Source of the DNA: Undibacterium sp. CCC3.4 | Lineage (GTDB): Bacteria > Pseudomonadota > Gammaproteobacteria > Burkholderiales > Burkholderiaceae_D | Reading direction: 5' to 3' | Length of the DNA stretch: 64,000 bases | NCBI RefSeq assembly: GCF_034347425.1 | Contig: NZ_CP133779.1 | Span: 496,001 to 560,000 of the forward strand | Shown: positions 8,850-18,717 of the stretch, piece after piece | Layout of the letters: every line of letters starts with the position of its first letter | Numbering within the stretch: position 1 is the stretch's first letter | Position numbers and translations under genes: made by a program | The notes under the pieces: model-generated | The model's database searches: none | What the model was told of the DNA's origin: nothing | The model's input: the letters and a program-made list of their open reading frames with translations, nothing else

Positions 8850-9557
8850 ATGGAAATCGGCGCGGCGGTTCGGCAAGCCTTGTTCCTGTTATTAACAGGA
8901 GATGCAGACTTATGGACCATCATCGCCGTCACGCTGAAAACCTCACTGATCGGCCTGTGTCTGGCACTGGCACCGGCCATCGTCGGCGGCTACCTGATCG
9001 CCAGCCATCGCTTTGCCGGCCGCCGTATTCTGATTTGGCTGGTGCAGGCAGCCTTATCGCTGCCGACCGTACTAATCGGTTTGTTATTGTATTTACTGCT
9101 GAGTCGGCAAGGCCCGCTTGGCAATTGGCACTGGTTGTTCAGCCAATCCGGCATCATCGCCGGGCAAGCGCTGATTGCCATACCGGTGCTGACTGCCTTC
9201 ACCCTCAGCGCGGTGCAGGCGGCTGATCCACGCTTGGCAGAAACCGCCGTTACACTCGGTGCCACACGCTGGCAAGTGATGGTGAAAATTTTGTACGAAG
9301 TACGCTTCGGTGTGATGGCGGCGGTCATCAACGGTGCCGGCCGGGTGTTGTCGGAAGTCGGTTGCGCCATGATGGTCGGTGGGAATATCGCTGGCGTGAC
9401 CCGCACCATCACGACGGCAATTGCACTCGAAACCAGCAAGGGCGAATTCGCCGCCGGGATTGCCTTGGGCCTGGTGCTGATCGTGCTGGCCTTGCTGCTC
9501 AATGCCGCCCTCATGCTCTTGCAAGGCGATACCAGTCACGCGGAGCAAGGACAATGA
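8850..9557 (+). CDS. Tungstate/molybdate-type ABC transporter permease (TupB-like)
   Basis: This is a 235-residue inner-membrane permease with about five helices and a cytoplasmic EAA loop (AAVINGAGRVLSEVG, about residues 150-164). The closest family I recognise is the tungstate permease TupB, marked by RQGPLGNWHWLFSQSGIIAG-type sequence and ETAVTLGATRWQVM. The family imports tungstate or molybdate oxyanions together with a periplasmic binding protein (TupA) and an ATPase. The ATPase follows with a 4-bp overlap, but no binding-protein gene is seen on either side. The start, 2 bp after the panB stop, is an ATG. Confidence 0.82.
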   Translation: MEIGAAVRQALFLLLTGDADLWTIIAVTLKTSLIGLCLALAPAIVGGYLIASHRFAGRRILIWLVQAALSLPTVLIGLLLYLLLSRQGPLGNWHWLFSQSGIIAGQALIAIPVLTAFTLSAVQAADPRLAETAVTLGATRWQVMVKILYEVRFGVMAAVINGAGRVLSEVGCAMMVGGNIAGVTRTITTAIALETSKGEFAAGIALGLVLIVLALLLNAALMLLQGDTSHAEQGQ

Positions 9558-10201
9558 AGCCCTTGCTACACTTGCGAGAAATCCGCAAATCCTTCGGCAC
9601 GCGTCGCTTGCTCGACATCGAAGAACTACGCATCGCCCATGCTCAGACTTACATACTGACGGGCATGAATGGCAGTGGCAAAAGCAGTTTGCTGCGCATC
9701 TTGGCCGGCCTCGAGAGCGCCAGCATCAGCAGTTGTCACTACGATGGCCAAGCCTGTGCGCTTACCCCCTACCCGCGCCGGCTGCGCCAAGAAGTCGTCT
9801 ATGTGCATCAGCATCCCTTGATGTTTTCCGGCAGCGTGGCCGCCAACATCGCCTATGGTTTGCGTTTGCAGGCCGCGCCGGATTGCGCGGCGCGCGTCGA
9901 ACAAGCGATGGATTGGGCTGGCGTTATGCATTTACAAGATCAGGCCGCGAGCACGCTGTCGGGCGGCGAAAAGCAACGCGTCGCACTGGCACGCGCCTTG
10001 GTGCTGCGACCGCGCTTGCTGCTGCTCGATGAACCGACTGCCAACCTCGACGGCAGCGCACGCGAACAAGTCATCGCCCTACTCGCCACTTTAACCACGG
10101 CCGGCAGCAGCGTGGTCTTGGTTTGCCACGACCGCGAATTGATTGCCCTGCCCGACGTGCAGCGTTGGAAATTACGCGACGGTCAGCTCGAAATGCGTTA
10201 A
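9554..10201 (+). CDS. ABC transporter ATP-binding protein (TupC-like)
   Basis: This is the ATPase partner of the upstream permease, 215 residues. I chose the ATG at 9554 because it overlaps the permease stop (ATGA) and begins MKPLLHLREIRKSFG, the normal ABC start; longer frames upstream are shadows of the permease. Walker A is MNGSGKSSLL, the signature LSGGEKQRVALARAL, and Walker B LLLLDEPTANLD. The protein is shorter than molybdate ModC and lacks the C-terminal TOBE/MOP oxyanion-regulatory domain, which fits TupC rather than ModC. It probably energises oxyanion import; the substrate is inferred from family only. Confidence 0.85.
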   Translation: MKPLLHLREIRKSFGTRRLLDIEELRIAHAQTYILTGMNGSGKSSLLRILAGLESASISSCHYDGQACALTPYPRRLRQEVVYVHQHPLMFSGSVAANIAYGLRLQAAPDCAARVEQAMDWAGVMHLQDQAASTLSGGEKQRVALARALVLRPRLLLLDEPTANLDGSAREQVIALLATLTTAGSSVVLVCHDRELIALPDVQRWKLRDGQLEMR

Positions 10202-10359
10202 GGAGACGCAGCTTGCATGCGGTACAAGGAGGTAGATTAAATTCTGCGCTTCCTTAACACCATCTATATACTGACGCCCGCGCTCTTTGCACTATCTTGA
10301 TATGGCACTGTCTATGCTGTCGATTCCCACCCATGCGGTGCTAACGACAGGATTTTTTC

Positions 10360-11130
10360 ATGAACCACGCCTTACCAATGCTGGCGCTGTGCGCCACGCT
10401 GTTTGCCACTGCTGCTGCGGCGGCCGACGAAGTCAAAGCCGAGACCGAACTGAGCTTTAATGCTGCCCTGACGAGCGACTACCGCTATCGTGGCATCTCG
10501 CAAACTCGTCTGCAAGCGGCGGCACAAGGCGGCGCCGATATCAACCACAATCCCAGCGGTTTGTATGCCGGCACCTGGTTATCGACGATCAGCTGGATCA
10601 AGGATACGCCGGCGGCTGGCAGCACACCACTGGAATGGGATGTGTACGTCGGTAAAAAGGGCCAGATCAATGCCGCGCTTTCTTATGATGTCGGCTTGCT
10701 CGGCTATCTCTATGTGCATAACCATCTCGATCAAGTCGGCCTCAATGATGCCAATACCTTGGAAATTTACGGCCAAATCGGGGTCGGCCCGGCTTATCTG
10801 AAGTACTCGCACGCGAGCACACCTTTGTTCGGTCTGGTCGACAGCAAACACAGCGGCTATCTCGATGTTGGTGCCAACATCGACCTGCGCCCCGGGCTGG
10901 TCCTCAATCTGCATGTCGGTTACCAGAAAGTCCATGGGATCAACAGCGCTGTCGCCAGTTACCATGATTTCAAAATCGGCCTGTCACAAGAAGTCACGCA
11001 ACTCGACGGCGCGGTACTCAGCATCGCAGCGGTAGGCACGAATGCTGATCAGACCTTTTATGCTTCCCCGGTCAATGGCAAATTCATGGGTAAGAACGCA
11101 CTGGTTCTGATGCTGAGCAAAAGCTTCTGA
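10360..11130 (+). CDS. TorF family putative porin (TIGR02001)
   Basis: This outer-membrane beta-barrel protein of 256 residues has a signal peptide MNHALPMLALCATLFATAAAAAD. The family's N-terminal signature is clear: LSFNAALTSDYRYRGISQTR followed by alternating beta strands, and the chain ends in a C-terminal Phe (LMLSKSF), the usual barrel-assembly signal. TIGR02001/TorF proteins are common in beta/gammaproteobacteria and have no firmly defined substrate. The gene is monocistronic: about 160 bp of non-coding DNA precede it, including a short stretch resembling the inverted ends of the repeat at 45950-46053 (10235-10252). The kdp operon starts about 130 bp after it. Confidence 0.85.
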   Translation: MNHALPMLALCATLFATAAAAADEVKAETELSFNAALTSDYRYRGISQTRLQAAAQGGADINHNPSGLYAGTWLSTISWIKDTPAAGSTPLEWDVYVGKKGQINAALSYDVGLLGYLYVHNHLDQVGLNDANTLEIYGQIGVGPAYLKYSHASTPLFGLVDSKHSGYLDVGANIDLRPGLVLNLHVGYQKVHGINSAVASYHDFKIGLSQEVTQLDGAVLSIAAVGTNADQTFYASPVNGKFMGKNALVLMLSKSF

Positions 11131-11166
11131 CGGCAACATCGTCGCGGTAGTAAGGCGCGCTGGGCG

Positions 11167-11184
11167 TTTACACAATCTTTACAC
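11167..11184 (+). promoter_or_regulatory. Candidate KdpE-binding direct repeat upstream of kdp
   Basis: Two copies of TTTACAC (11167-11173 and 11178-11184) are spaced 4 bp apart (11-bp period, one helical turn). They lie about 80-97 bp upstream of the first kdp ORF, inside a TGGGCG...CGCCCA inverted repeat. The enterobacterial KdpE site is also a T-rich segment ending in TTTACAC, so I infer an operator. It could instead be part of a weak terminator of the preceding porin gene. Confidence 0.35.
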
Positions 11185-11263
11185 CACAGCGCCCAAGCTA
11201 TACGACATCTTTACCGACGTTTGCTTATTGTGTGCTGACTGTCACCACTCTCACGGAGTCCTT

Positions 11264-11356
11264 ATGGAATTTTTATACTTGGCCGGCATCGCCGTGTTCG
11301 CCGCCAGCAGCTTTGGCCTGATTGCCGGCTGCAGCCTGCTCGGAGGCGGCGTATGA
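11264..11356 (+). CDS. 30-residue membrane peptide at the head of the kdp operon
   Basis: ATG at 11264 opens a 30-codon frame: [20 protein letters not shown] followed by [10 protein letters not shown], one hydrophobic helix. It is preceded by the ribosome-binding-site-like ACGGAGTCCTT and its stop codon overlaps the kdpF start (ATGA), so it is positioned like a translated operon gene. I do not recognise a characterised family. Comparable small ORFs occur before kdpF in other betaproteobacteria as far as I recall. By length and topology it might be a second KdpF-like stabilising subunit or a leader peptide coupling translation of kdpF; both are guesses. Confidence 0.5.
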   Translation: MEFLYLAGIAVFAASSFGLIAGCSLLGGGV

Positions 11357-11442
11357 GCCTGTTTCAACTGATCGCGGCCGTAGCCGCCGCCTTGTTGTTC
11401 ATCTATTTGGTGTATGCCTTGCTCAAACCGGAGGCCTTCTGA
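11353..11442 (+). CDS. kdpF: K+-transporting ATPase subunit KdpF
   Basis: This is a 29-residue single-helix peptide, [20 protein letters not shown] followed by YALLKPEAF. The C-terminal YALLKPE(A/R)F is the KdpF hallmark. In E. coli KdpF stabilises the KdpABC complex in the inner membrane. It overlaps the preceding 30-codon ORF and kdpA by 4 bp or less at each end (ATGA at both junctions), so translation of all three is likely coupled. Confidence 0.9.
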   Translation: MSLFQLIAAVAAALLFIYLVYALLKPEAF

Positions 11443-13247
11443 TGAACCATTCTGCTTTTTTCCAAATCGCCTTGTACATGACGGTGCTGACTATCCTGGC
11501 GGTGCCGCTGGGACGCTATATCAAGCAAGTCATGCAAGGCGAACGCAACCTGCTGACACGCTTGCTGCAGCCGCTGGAACGGCTGTTATACCGACTTGGC
11601 GGCATCCGCGCCGAGGAGGAAATGAGCTGGAAGCAGTATGCCATCGCCGTCCTCGCCTTCAACCTGCTCGGGGTGTTGGCGGTATATGGACTACAACGTC
11701 TGCAACTGCAACTGCCTTTGAATCCGCAAGCCTTCCCGGCAGTCAGCGTCGATTCCTCTTTCAATACTGCCATCAGCTTTGTCACCAATACTAATTGGCA
11801 AGGCTATACGCCGGAAGCGAGCATGAGTTATCTGACGCAGATGCTCGGTCTGTCGGTACAGAATTTTCTTTCTGCCGCCACCGGTTTGGCCGTTGCAATC
11901 GCCTTGATACGTGGCTTTGCACGTCACAGCATGGCTGGCATCGGCAATTTCTGGGTCGACCTGACACGCGGCACGCTGTACCTGCTGGTGCCGCTGGCCT
12001 TGGTGTTTGCCCTTGCTTTCATGAGCCAAGGCGTGATCCAAAATTTCAGCGCTTATGAAACCGCGCACACCGTGGAAAAACTCGCTTACAGCACGCCACA
12101 AGTCGACGCTGCTGGCACACCCATGCTCGATACCGCCGGTGCACCCTTGCTGCAAGCGCACAGCAGTACCACCCAGACTTTACCTATGGGTCCGGTGGCC
12201 TCGCAAGAAGCGATTAAAATGATCGGCACCAATGGCGGCGGCTTTTTCAACGCCAACTCGGCGCATCCGTTTGAAAATCCAACGCCGCTGACTAATTTTT
12301 TGCAAATGCTGGCGATTTTTCTGATCCCGGCCGCGCTCTGCATCAGCTTCGGTTTGATGGTCGGTGATGGGCGTCAGGGTTGGGCGATTTTCGCCGTCAT
12401 GAGCGTCTTGTTTGTCGCTCTCGCCGGCACCGCCATGTATGCCGAACAACAGGGTAATCCCTTGTTCACGCAACTCGGCCTCGACCAAAGCATGAGCCTG
12501 ATGCAAGCGGGCGGCAATATGGAAGGCAAGGAAAGCCGCTTCGGCATCGCCGCTTCGGGCTTGTTTGCCACCATTACCACGGCCGCATCCTGCGGTGCCG
12601 TCAATGCCATGCATGATTCCTTCACACCGCTGGGCGGCATGGTGCCACTGGTATTGATGCAGCTCGGGGAAGTAGTGTTCGGCGGCGTCGGTGCCGGTAT
12701 GTACGGCATGTTGATTTTCGCGATTCTGGCGGTGTTTATCGCCGGCCTGATGATCGGTCGCACACCGGAATATTTGGGGAAGAAAATCGAAGCCTTCGAA
12801 ATCAAGATGATCGCCATCACCATATTGATCGGCCCTTTGTTGGTGTTGGTCGGCAGCGCGCTGTCAGTCAGTCTGGCTGCTGGCGTGGCCGGCATCGCCA
12901 ATCCCGGTGCACACGGTTTCAGTGAAATTCTGTATGCCTTCGTGTCGGCGGCGAATAACAATGGCAGCGCCTTTGCCGGTCTCTCCAGTAATACGCCGTA
13001 TTACAACGTGATGCTGGCCATTGCCATGTGGTTTGGACGCTTCTGTATCATCATCCCGATTCTGGCCACCGCCGGCTCCTTGGCGCGCAAAAAACGCCTG
13101 ACTGCTACCGCCGGCACACTGCCTACCCATGGTCCGCTGTTCGTCATGCTGCTGCTCGGTACCATCGTCATCGTCGGTGCCCTCACCTATATCCCGGCGC
13201 TGGCGCTCGGTCCGGTGGTCGAACATTTGATCATGCTGTCGCACTAG
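11442..13247 (+). CDS. kdpA: K+-transporting ATPase potassium-binding subunit KdpA
   Basis: KdpA is the channel-like subunit of the high-affinity KdpFABC potassium pump, related to the SKT superfamily, in the inner membrane. I chose the start at 11442, which overlaps the kdpF stop and begins [16 protein letters not shown]; the frame can extend upstream only through kdpF. The 601-residue protein has around ten helices and the selectivity-filter segments [16 protein letters not shown] and [20 protein letters not shown]. It is followed by kdpB after 18 bp. Expression is expected under potassium limitation through KdpDE encoded downstream. Confidence 0.96.
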   Translation: MNHSAFFQIALYMTVLTILAVPLGRYIKQVMQGERNLLTRLLQPLERLLYRLGGIRAEEEMSWKQYAIAVLAFNLLGVLAVYGLQRLQLQLPLNPQAFPAVSVDSSFNTAISFVTNTNWQGYTPEASMSYLTQMLGLSVQNFLSAATGLAVAIALIRGFARHSMAGIGNFWVDLTRGTLYLLVPLALVFALAFMSQGVIQNFSAYETAHTVEKLAYSTPQVDAAGTPMLDTAGAPLLQAHSSTTQTLPMGPVASQEAIKMIGTNGGGFFNANSAHPFENPTPLTNFLQMLAIFLIPAALCISFGLMVGDGRQGWAIFAVMSVLFVALAGTAMYAEQQGNPLFTQLGLDQSMSLMQAGGNMEGKESRFGIAASGLFATITTAASCGAVNAMHDSFTPLGGMVPLVLMQLGEVVFGGVGAGMYGMLIFAILAVFIAGLMIGRTPEYLGKKIEAFEIKMIAITILIGPLLVLVGSALSVSLAAGVAGIANPGAHGFSEILYAFVSAANNNGSAFAGLSSNTPYYNVMLAIAMWFGRFCIIIPILATAGSLARKKRLTATAGTLPTHGPLFVMLLLGTIVIVGALTYIPALALGPVVEHLIMLSH

Positions 13248-13265
13248 AATTTCAGAAAGCAAAAT

Positions 13266-15347
13266 ATGAGTCATACAAACGAACTGTCTTTGCTCACTGC
13301 GAGCATCGTCAAACCCGCGATGGTCGATGCCTTGCGCAAGCTGCAGCCGCAAATTCAAATGAAAAACCCGGTCATGTTTGTGGTCTACGTCGGCAGTATT
13401 TTGACCACAGCCCTGACGGTACAAGCCTTTATCGCCGAGGGTGAAGCGCCGGCCGGCTTCATCCTGGCGGTCAGCCTGTGGCTATGGTTTACGGTCTTGT
13501 TTGCCAACTTCGCCGAAGCCTTGGCGGAGGGGCGCAGCAAAGCCCAGGCGGAATCACTGCGCGGTGCCAAGCAAGATGTGCGCGCCAAAAAGCTCAATGT
13601 AGCCAAACGCGATGCGACGCAAATGCTGGTCAGTGGTGCCAGTCTGCGTAAGGGCGATATCATCTTGATCGAAGCCGGCGATGTGGTGCCGGCTGACGCT
13701 GAAGTGATCGAAGGCGTGGCCTCGGTCGACGAATCGGCGATTACCGGCGAATCGGCACCGGTGATCCGTGAATCGGGCGGCGATTTCAATGCCGTCACGG
13801 GCGGCACCAAGGTGCTGTCGGACTGGATCATCGTGCGCGTCTCGGTCAATCCCGGCGAGGCCTTTCTCGATCGTATGATCGCCATGGTGGAAGGGGCGAA
13901 ACGTCAAAAGACCCCGAATGAAATCGCCCTGACCATTTTATTGGTGGCCTTAACGATTGTGTTTCTGCTGGCAACCGTCACCCTGCTGCCATTTTCGCAA
14001 TTCGGTGTGCTCGCGTCGGGCGGCGGCCGGGCGGTCAGCATTACGGTACTGGTGGCCTTGTTAGTGTGCCTGATTCCTACCACCATCGGCGGCTTGCTGT
14101 CAGCCATCGGTGTCGCCGGTATGAGTCGTATGATGCAGGCCAATGTGATTGCCACTTCGGGCCGGGCGGTGGAAGCGGCCGGCGATGTGGATGTATTATT
14201 GCTCGATAAAACCGGCACGATTACCCTCGGCAATCGTCAGGCCTGTGCCTTTTATCCAGCACCGGGCGTGAGCGAAGATGAATTGGCCGATGCCGCACAA
14301 TTGTCATCACTGGCCGATGAAACACCGGAAGGCCGCAGCATTGTGATTCTGGCCAAGCAAAAATTCGCGCTCCGGGAACGCGATATCGGCGCGCTCGGCG
14401 CGGTATTCATTCCCTTCACGGCACAAACCCGCATGAGCGGCGTCGATCTGCAGCAGGGCGGCGTGCAGCGTGCGATACGCAAGGGTTCAGTTGAAGCCAC
14501 CCGCAGCTACTTTACCGCCCTCGGCCACAGCTTCCCGCTGGCTGTCACCGAACGGGTTGAGCAAGTGGCCCGTCAAGGCAGCACGCCTTTGGTAGTAATC
14601 GACGATCAACGCGTAATGGGTGTGGTCGAGCTCAAGGATATCGTCAAAGGCGGCATCAAAGAACGCTTCGCCGAATTGCGCAAAATGGGTATCAAAACCA
14701 TTATGATCACCGGGGATAATCGCTTGACCGCGGCGGCGATTGCCGCTGAAGCTGGCGTCGATGATTTTCTGGCCGAAGCAACGCCGGAAGACAAACTCAA
14801 ACTGATCCGTTCGTATCAAGCCGAAGGCAAACTGGTGGCGATGACCGGTGATGGCACCAATGATGCACCGGCCTTGGCCCAGGCCGATGTCGCCGTAGCG
14901 ATGAACAGCGGCACCCAGGCGGCCAAGGAAGCCGGCAATATGGTCGATCTCGATTCTAACCCGACCAAGCTGATCGAGATCGTCGAAATCGGTAAGCAAA
15001 TGCTGATGACGCGCGGCTCGCTGACGACCTTCAGTATCGCCAACGATGTGGCGAAATATTTCGCCATCATTCCAGCCGCTTTCGCCAGCACTTACCCGCA
15101 GCTTAATGCCCTCAACCTGATGCAGCTCAGCAGCCCGGCCAGCGCCATCATGTCGGCGGTGATTTTCAATGCCCTCATCATCGTGTTTTTAATTCCTTTG
15201 GCGTTAAAAGGAGTGAAATATCGCGCCCTCGGTGCCGCCCTGCTGTTGCGTCGCAATTTGCTGGTGTATGGTCTCGGCGGTCTGATCGTTCCCTTCATCG
15301 GCATCAAACTCATCGACCTCATCCTGACGCTGTTCGGTCTGGTATAA
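13266..15347 (+). CDS. kdpB: K+-transporting ATPase ATP-binding subunit KdpB
   Basis: KdpB is the P-type ATPase subunit (693 residues) that powers K+ uptake by KdpFABC. The phosphorylation motif DKTGTIT has the acceptor Asp at about residue 314, the actuator TGES is at 160-163, and the hinge motif [16 protein letters not shown] precedes the C-terminal helices. The Ser in TGES is the inhibitory phosphorylation site known in E. coli KdpB. The length and motif order are normal and nothing suggests damage. It sits between kdpA and kdpC in the standard order. Confidence 0.97.
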   Translation: MSHTNELSLLTASIVKPAMVDALRKLQPQIQMKNPVMFVVYVGSILTTALTVQAFIAEGEAPAGFILAVSLWLWFTVLFANFAEALAEGRSKAQAESLRGAKQDVRAKKLNVAKRDATQMLVSGASLRKGDIILIEAGDVVPADAEVIEGVASVDESAITGESAPVIRESGGDFNAVTGGTKVLSDWIIVRVSVNPGEAFLDRMIAMVEGAKRQKTPNEIALTILLVALTIVFLLATVTLLPFSQFGVLASGGGRAVSITVLVALLVCLIPTTIGGLLSAIGVAGMSRMMQANVIATSGRAVEAAGDVDVLLLDKTGTITLGNRQACAFYPAPGVSEDELADAAQLSSLADETPEGRSIVILAKQKFALRERDIGALGAVFIPFTAQTRMSGVDLQQGGVQRAIRKGSVEATRSYFTALGHSFPLAVTERVEQVARQGSTPLVVIDDQRVMGVVELKDIVKGGIKERFAELRKMGIKTIMITGDNRLTAAAIAAEAGVDDFLAEATPEDKLKLIRSYQAEGKLVAMTGDGTNDAPALAQADVAVAMNSGTQAAKEAGNMVDLDSNPTKLIEIVEIGKQMLMTRGSLTTFSIANDVAKYFAIIPAAFASTYPQLNALNLMQLSSPASAIMSAVIFNALIIVFLIPLALKGVKYRALGAALLLRRNLLVYGLGGLIVPFIGIKLIDLILTLFGLV

Positions 15348-15362
15348 ACAGGAATCATCATC

Positions 15363-15932
15363 ATGAAACTCTTACGTCCCCTGCTGGTTTCCTTCTTCAC
15401 CCTCTCTTGTCTCACCGGCTTACTGTACCCGCTGGTAGTCAGCGGCATCGGCCAAGTGGCCTTCAGTGATCAAGCCAACGGCAGCCTCATCATCGAGCAT
15501 GGCAAGGTCGTCGGTTCACGCCTGATCGGCCAAAATTTTTCCGCTCCTGAGTATTTTTGGGGTCGGCCTTCGGCCGCCGGAACCTTTGCTTACAATGGTA
15601 TGTCTTCCGGCGGCTCCAATCTGGGTCCGACCAATCCGGCCCTCAAAGCAGCGCTGGAAGAGCGCATCAAAGCGCTGCGCGCCGCCGATCCCAGTAATAC
15701 CTTGGCGATTCCGGTCGACTTGGTGACGGCTTCCGGCAGCGGCCTCGACCCTGAAATCAGTCCGGCCGCAGCGGCCTATCAAATTGCTCGCGTCGCGCGG
15801 GCACGGGGCCGCAGTTCGGCGCAAATCACTGCACTGGTCGCCGAACACAGCGTCGGCCCGCAACTAGGCTTGTTCGGTGAAGCACGCGTGAATGTATTGG
15901 AATTGAATCTGGCACTCAATAAAATGCGGTAA
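15363..15932 (+). CDS. kdpC: K+-transporting ATPase subunit KdpC
   Basis: KdpC is a small accessory subunit (189 residues) of the Kdp potassium pump. It has one N-terminal membrane helix ([20 protein letters not shown]) and a periplasmic soluble domain. Typical segments are [30 protein letters not shown] and the C-terminal [19 protein letters not shown]. It follows kdpB by 15 bp. About 75 bp separate it from kdpD, enough for a weak internal promoter, but none is obvious. Confidence 0.95.
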   Translation: MKLLRPLLVSFFTLSCLTGLLYPLVVSGIGQVAFSDQANGSLIIEHGKVVGSRLIGQNFSAPEYFWGRPSAAGTFAYNGMSSGGSNLGPTNPALKAALEERIKALRAADPSNTLAIPVDLVTASGSGLDPEISPAAAAYQIARVARARGRSSAQITALVAEHSVGPQLGLFGEARVNVLELNLALNKMR

Positions 15933-16006
15933 GCTGCGCTAAGCTAAGTCCTACGCTGGTGCATAACTGCGCCGGCACCCGAATAATCCTACTATGATGA
16001 GCAGTA

Positions 16007-18715
16007 ATGATGACCGCGCGCCCCGATCCCGATGCCTTGCTCGATAAAATTCAACGCGAAGAACACAAGCAGCAACGTGGCCGCTTAAAGATTTTTTTCG
16101 GTGCCTGCGCCGGCGTCGGCAAAACCTATGCGATGCTGGCGGCCGCCCATGCGCAAATCAAGACTGGTGTCGATGTCGTGGTGGGGGTAGTCGAAACGCA
16201 TGGCCGCCAAGAGACCCTGCAAATGACGCGCGAGTTGACGCTGCTGCCGCTGCGACAGATCGAATACAAACAAAAATTTCTCGCCGAATTCGATCTCGAC
16301 GCTGCGTTGGCGCGCCGCCCCGAGCTGATTTTGATCGATGAGCTGGCGCATTCGAATGTCGTCGGTTCGCGCCATGCCAAGCGTTGGCAAGATATCGAAG
16401 AATTACTGGTGGCCGGCATCGATGTCTATACCACCGTCAATGTTCAACATTTAGCCACGCTCAATGATGTGGTTGGCCAAATCACTGGCGTGCGCGTGTG
16501 GGAAACGGTACCCGATCAGTTTTTCGATTTAGCCGATGAAATTACCCTGGTCGATCTGCCACCCGATGAATTACTGCGGCGTTTGAAGGATGGCAAAGTT
16601 TATCTGGAACAGCAGGCGCAGCGCGCGGCGAAAAATTTTTTCCGTAAAGGTAATCTGATCGCCTTGCGCGAACTGGCGCTGCGGCGTACCGCCGATCAAG
16701 TCGATGTGCAAATGCGCGATTACCGCGCCGACCAAGCTATCAATCAAGTTTGGCAAGCCAAAGAGCGGCTGCTGGTCTGCATTGGTCCCGATGCCAGCGC
16801 CAGCAAGTTAGTACGCGGCGCGGCACGCCTGGCCGCGAGCTTGCGGGCCGATTGGATCGCCGTCTATGTCGAAACGCCGCAGTTACAAAATCTCGGCAAG
16901 GTACAGCGCGAAGCCATCGTCAAGACGCTCAAGTTGGCGCAGGAACTCGGAGCCGAAACGACTACTCTGGCCGGTGAACATCTGCCAACTTTATTACTCA
17001 GTTATGCCAGCAGTCGCAATGTTTCCAAGCTGGTGGTCGGCAAGTCGCTGCGCCCGCTGTGGCAACGCTTACTGCGTAACAGTTTGGCCGACGAACTGGC
17101 GAACCGCAGCAGCACGATCGATGTGGTGATGGTGGGGCATGACCAGGTGGTCGGCAGCAGTCGCGGCGGCATGGCGGCAGCCTATTTTTTAAGTGGAGAA
17201 AGCAAGACCCCGACCGGCATCCGCGCTTATTTGTGGAGCGCCGCACTGTGTCTCGCTGCCACCTTGGTCTGCGCCGGGCTGACACATATTTTTGATTTAG
17301 CCAATGTGGTCATGCTGTACTTGCTCACGGTGGTGTTCGTGGCGATACGCTTCGGCCGTGGCGCTTCGGTACTCGCCTCGTTTCTCAGTGTGGCGGCGTT
17401 TGATTTCTTTTTCGTGCCACCACGTTTTTCTTTCAGTGTCAGCGACAGCCAGTATTTATTCACTTTCGTGATCATGTTGGCCGTTTCTCTGACTATCAGT
17501 AATCTGATGGCCAATCTGCATTTTCAAGCACGCATCGCGCAGTCGCGCGAACGCCGCGCTGATGCGCTCTACACCATGACGCGTGCGCTCTCGGGGGCGC
17601 TGATGGTGGAACAAATTCTGGAAATCAGCATTGCCCATCTGGCACCGATTTTCCATGCCCGCATCGCCGTCTTGCTACCCGATAGTCATGAGAATGTACG
17701 CGACCCCATCGTCGCCGGCAGCCATGCCGCCGACTTGACAGAACTCGACAACAGCGTAGCGCAGTGGGTGTATCAACATGCCCAGCCGGCCGGGCTTGGC
17801 ACGCCCACGTTGCCCTCGAATGCCGTGCTGTATTTGCCGCTACAAGCGCCGATGCGCACCCGCGGCGTGTTAGCCATTGCCCCGCTCGATCCCGAGCAAA
17901 TTTTTCAACCGGAACAGCAGCAATTGCTCGATACCTTCGCCGGTCAGATCGCGCTGGCGCTGGAACGTGTCCATTATGTCGAGGTAGCGCAGGACGCCCT
18001 GCTCAACATCGAAGCCGAACGGCTACGCAATTCTCTGCTATCGGCCATTTCGCATGATTTGCGCACGCCACTGACCGCCATCGTCGGCTTGGCCAGCACC
18101 TTGCACGAGCAAAGCGAGCTGGCACCGGCCACGCGTGCCGAACTGAGCCGGGCGATTCACGAAGAAGCGCTGCGGATGAGCGGCTTGGTCGCCAATTTGC
18201 TCGATATGGCACGCTTACAATCAGGTAAAATTCAATTGAACAGCCAGTGGCAACCACTCGAAGAAGTGGTCGGCAGCGCACTGCGGGCCTGCCGCCATAG
18301 CCTCACCGGCTGGCCGGTAGAGACGCAGATTCCAGCCGATTTGCCACTGCTATACTTCGACGCAGTATTATTGGAACGGGTCTTGTGCAATCTGCTCGAA
18401 AATGCGGCCAAATACGGGGCCGGCAGCATCAGCGTCAGCGCCGCCAAACATGCCGCCGAAGTCTGGGTCAGTGTCACTGACCATGGCCCGGGGTTGCCGG
18501 TGGGGGTGCCTATTTTTGAAAAATTCACGCGCGGTACTATGGAATCAGCCAGCCCCGGCGTCGGCTTGGGCTTGGCGATTTGCGCGGGCATCATCAGCGC
18601 GCATGGCGGTAAAATATGGGCGGAAGATTTACCGGGCACGGATGGCCACTCAGGTGGTGCCCGCTTCTATTTTTCACTGCCACTCGGGAATGCTCCTGAA
18701 ATAGAAACCGAATAG
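16007..18715 (+). CDS. kdpD: Sensor histidine kinase KdpD
   Basis: KdpD is the membrane sensor kinase controlling kdp expression in response to potassium limitation and ionic strength. The 902-residue protein contains, in order, the KdpD N-terminal domain with Walker A GACAGVGKTY (32-41), a Usp domain (CIGPDASASKLVRGAARLAA), four closely spaced helices (about 405-505), a GAF region, the HisKA dimerisation helix with the phospho-acceptor His683 (AISHDLRTPL), and the HATPase domain (NLLENAAKYG; GVGLGLAICAGI). Two adjacent ATG codons (16007 and 16010) are possible starts and give almost the same protein. kdpE follows after 2 bp. Confidence 0.96.
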   Translation: MMTARPDPDALLDKIQREEHKQQRGRLKIFFGACAGVGKTYAMLAAAHAQIKTGVDVVVGVVETHGRQETLQMTRELTLLPLRQIEYKQKFLAEFDLDAALARRPELILIDELAHSNVVGSRHAKRWQDIEELLVAGIDVYTTVNVQHLATLNDVVGQITGVRVWETVPDQFFDLADEITLVDLPPDELLRRLKDGKVYLEQQAQRAAKNFFRKGNLIALRELALRRTADQVDVQMRDYRADQAINQVWQAKERLLVCIGPDASASKLVRGAARLAASLRADWIAVYVETPQLQNLGKVQREAIVKTLKLAQELGAETTTLAGEHLPTLLLSYASSRNVSKLVVGKSLRPLWQRLLRNSLADELANRSSTIDVVMVGHDQVVGSSRGGMAAAYFLSGESKTPTGIRAYLWSAALCLAATLVCAGLTHIFDLANVVMLYLLTVVFVAIRFGRGASVLASFLSVAAFDFFFVPPRFSFSVSDSQYLFTFVIMLAVSLTISNLMANLHFQARIAQSRERRADALYTMTRALSGALMVEQILEISIAHLAPIFHARIAVLLPDSHENVRDPIVAGSHAADLTELDNSVAQWVYQHAQPAGLGTPTLPSNAVLYLPLQAPMRTRGVLAIAPLDPEQIFQPEQQQLLDTFAGQIALALERVHYVEVAQDALLNIEAERLRNSLLSAISHDLRTPLTAIVGLASTLHEQSELAPATRAELSRAIHEEALRMSGLVANLLDMARLQSGKIQLNSQWQPLEEVVGSALRACRHSLTGWPVETQIPADLPLLYFDAVLLERVLCNLLENAAKYGAGSISVSAAKHAAEVWVSVTDHGPGLPVGVPIFEKFTRGTMESASPGVGLGLAICAGIISAHGGKIWAEDLPGTDGHSGGARFYFSLPLGNAPEIETE

Positions 18716-18717
18716 CC

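Noticed and set aside
13266..15347. Possible frameshift or alternative P-type ATPase within kdpB
   Set aside because: All motifs are present in order at normal length; the gene is intact.
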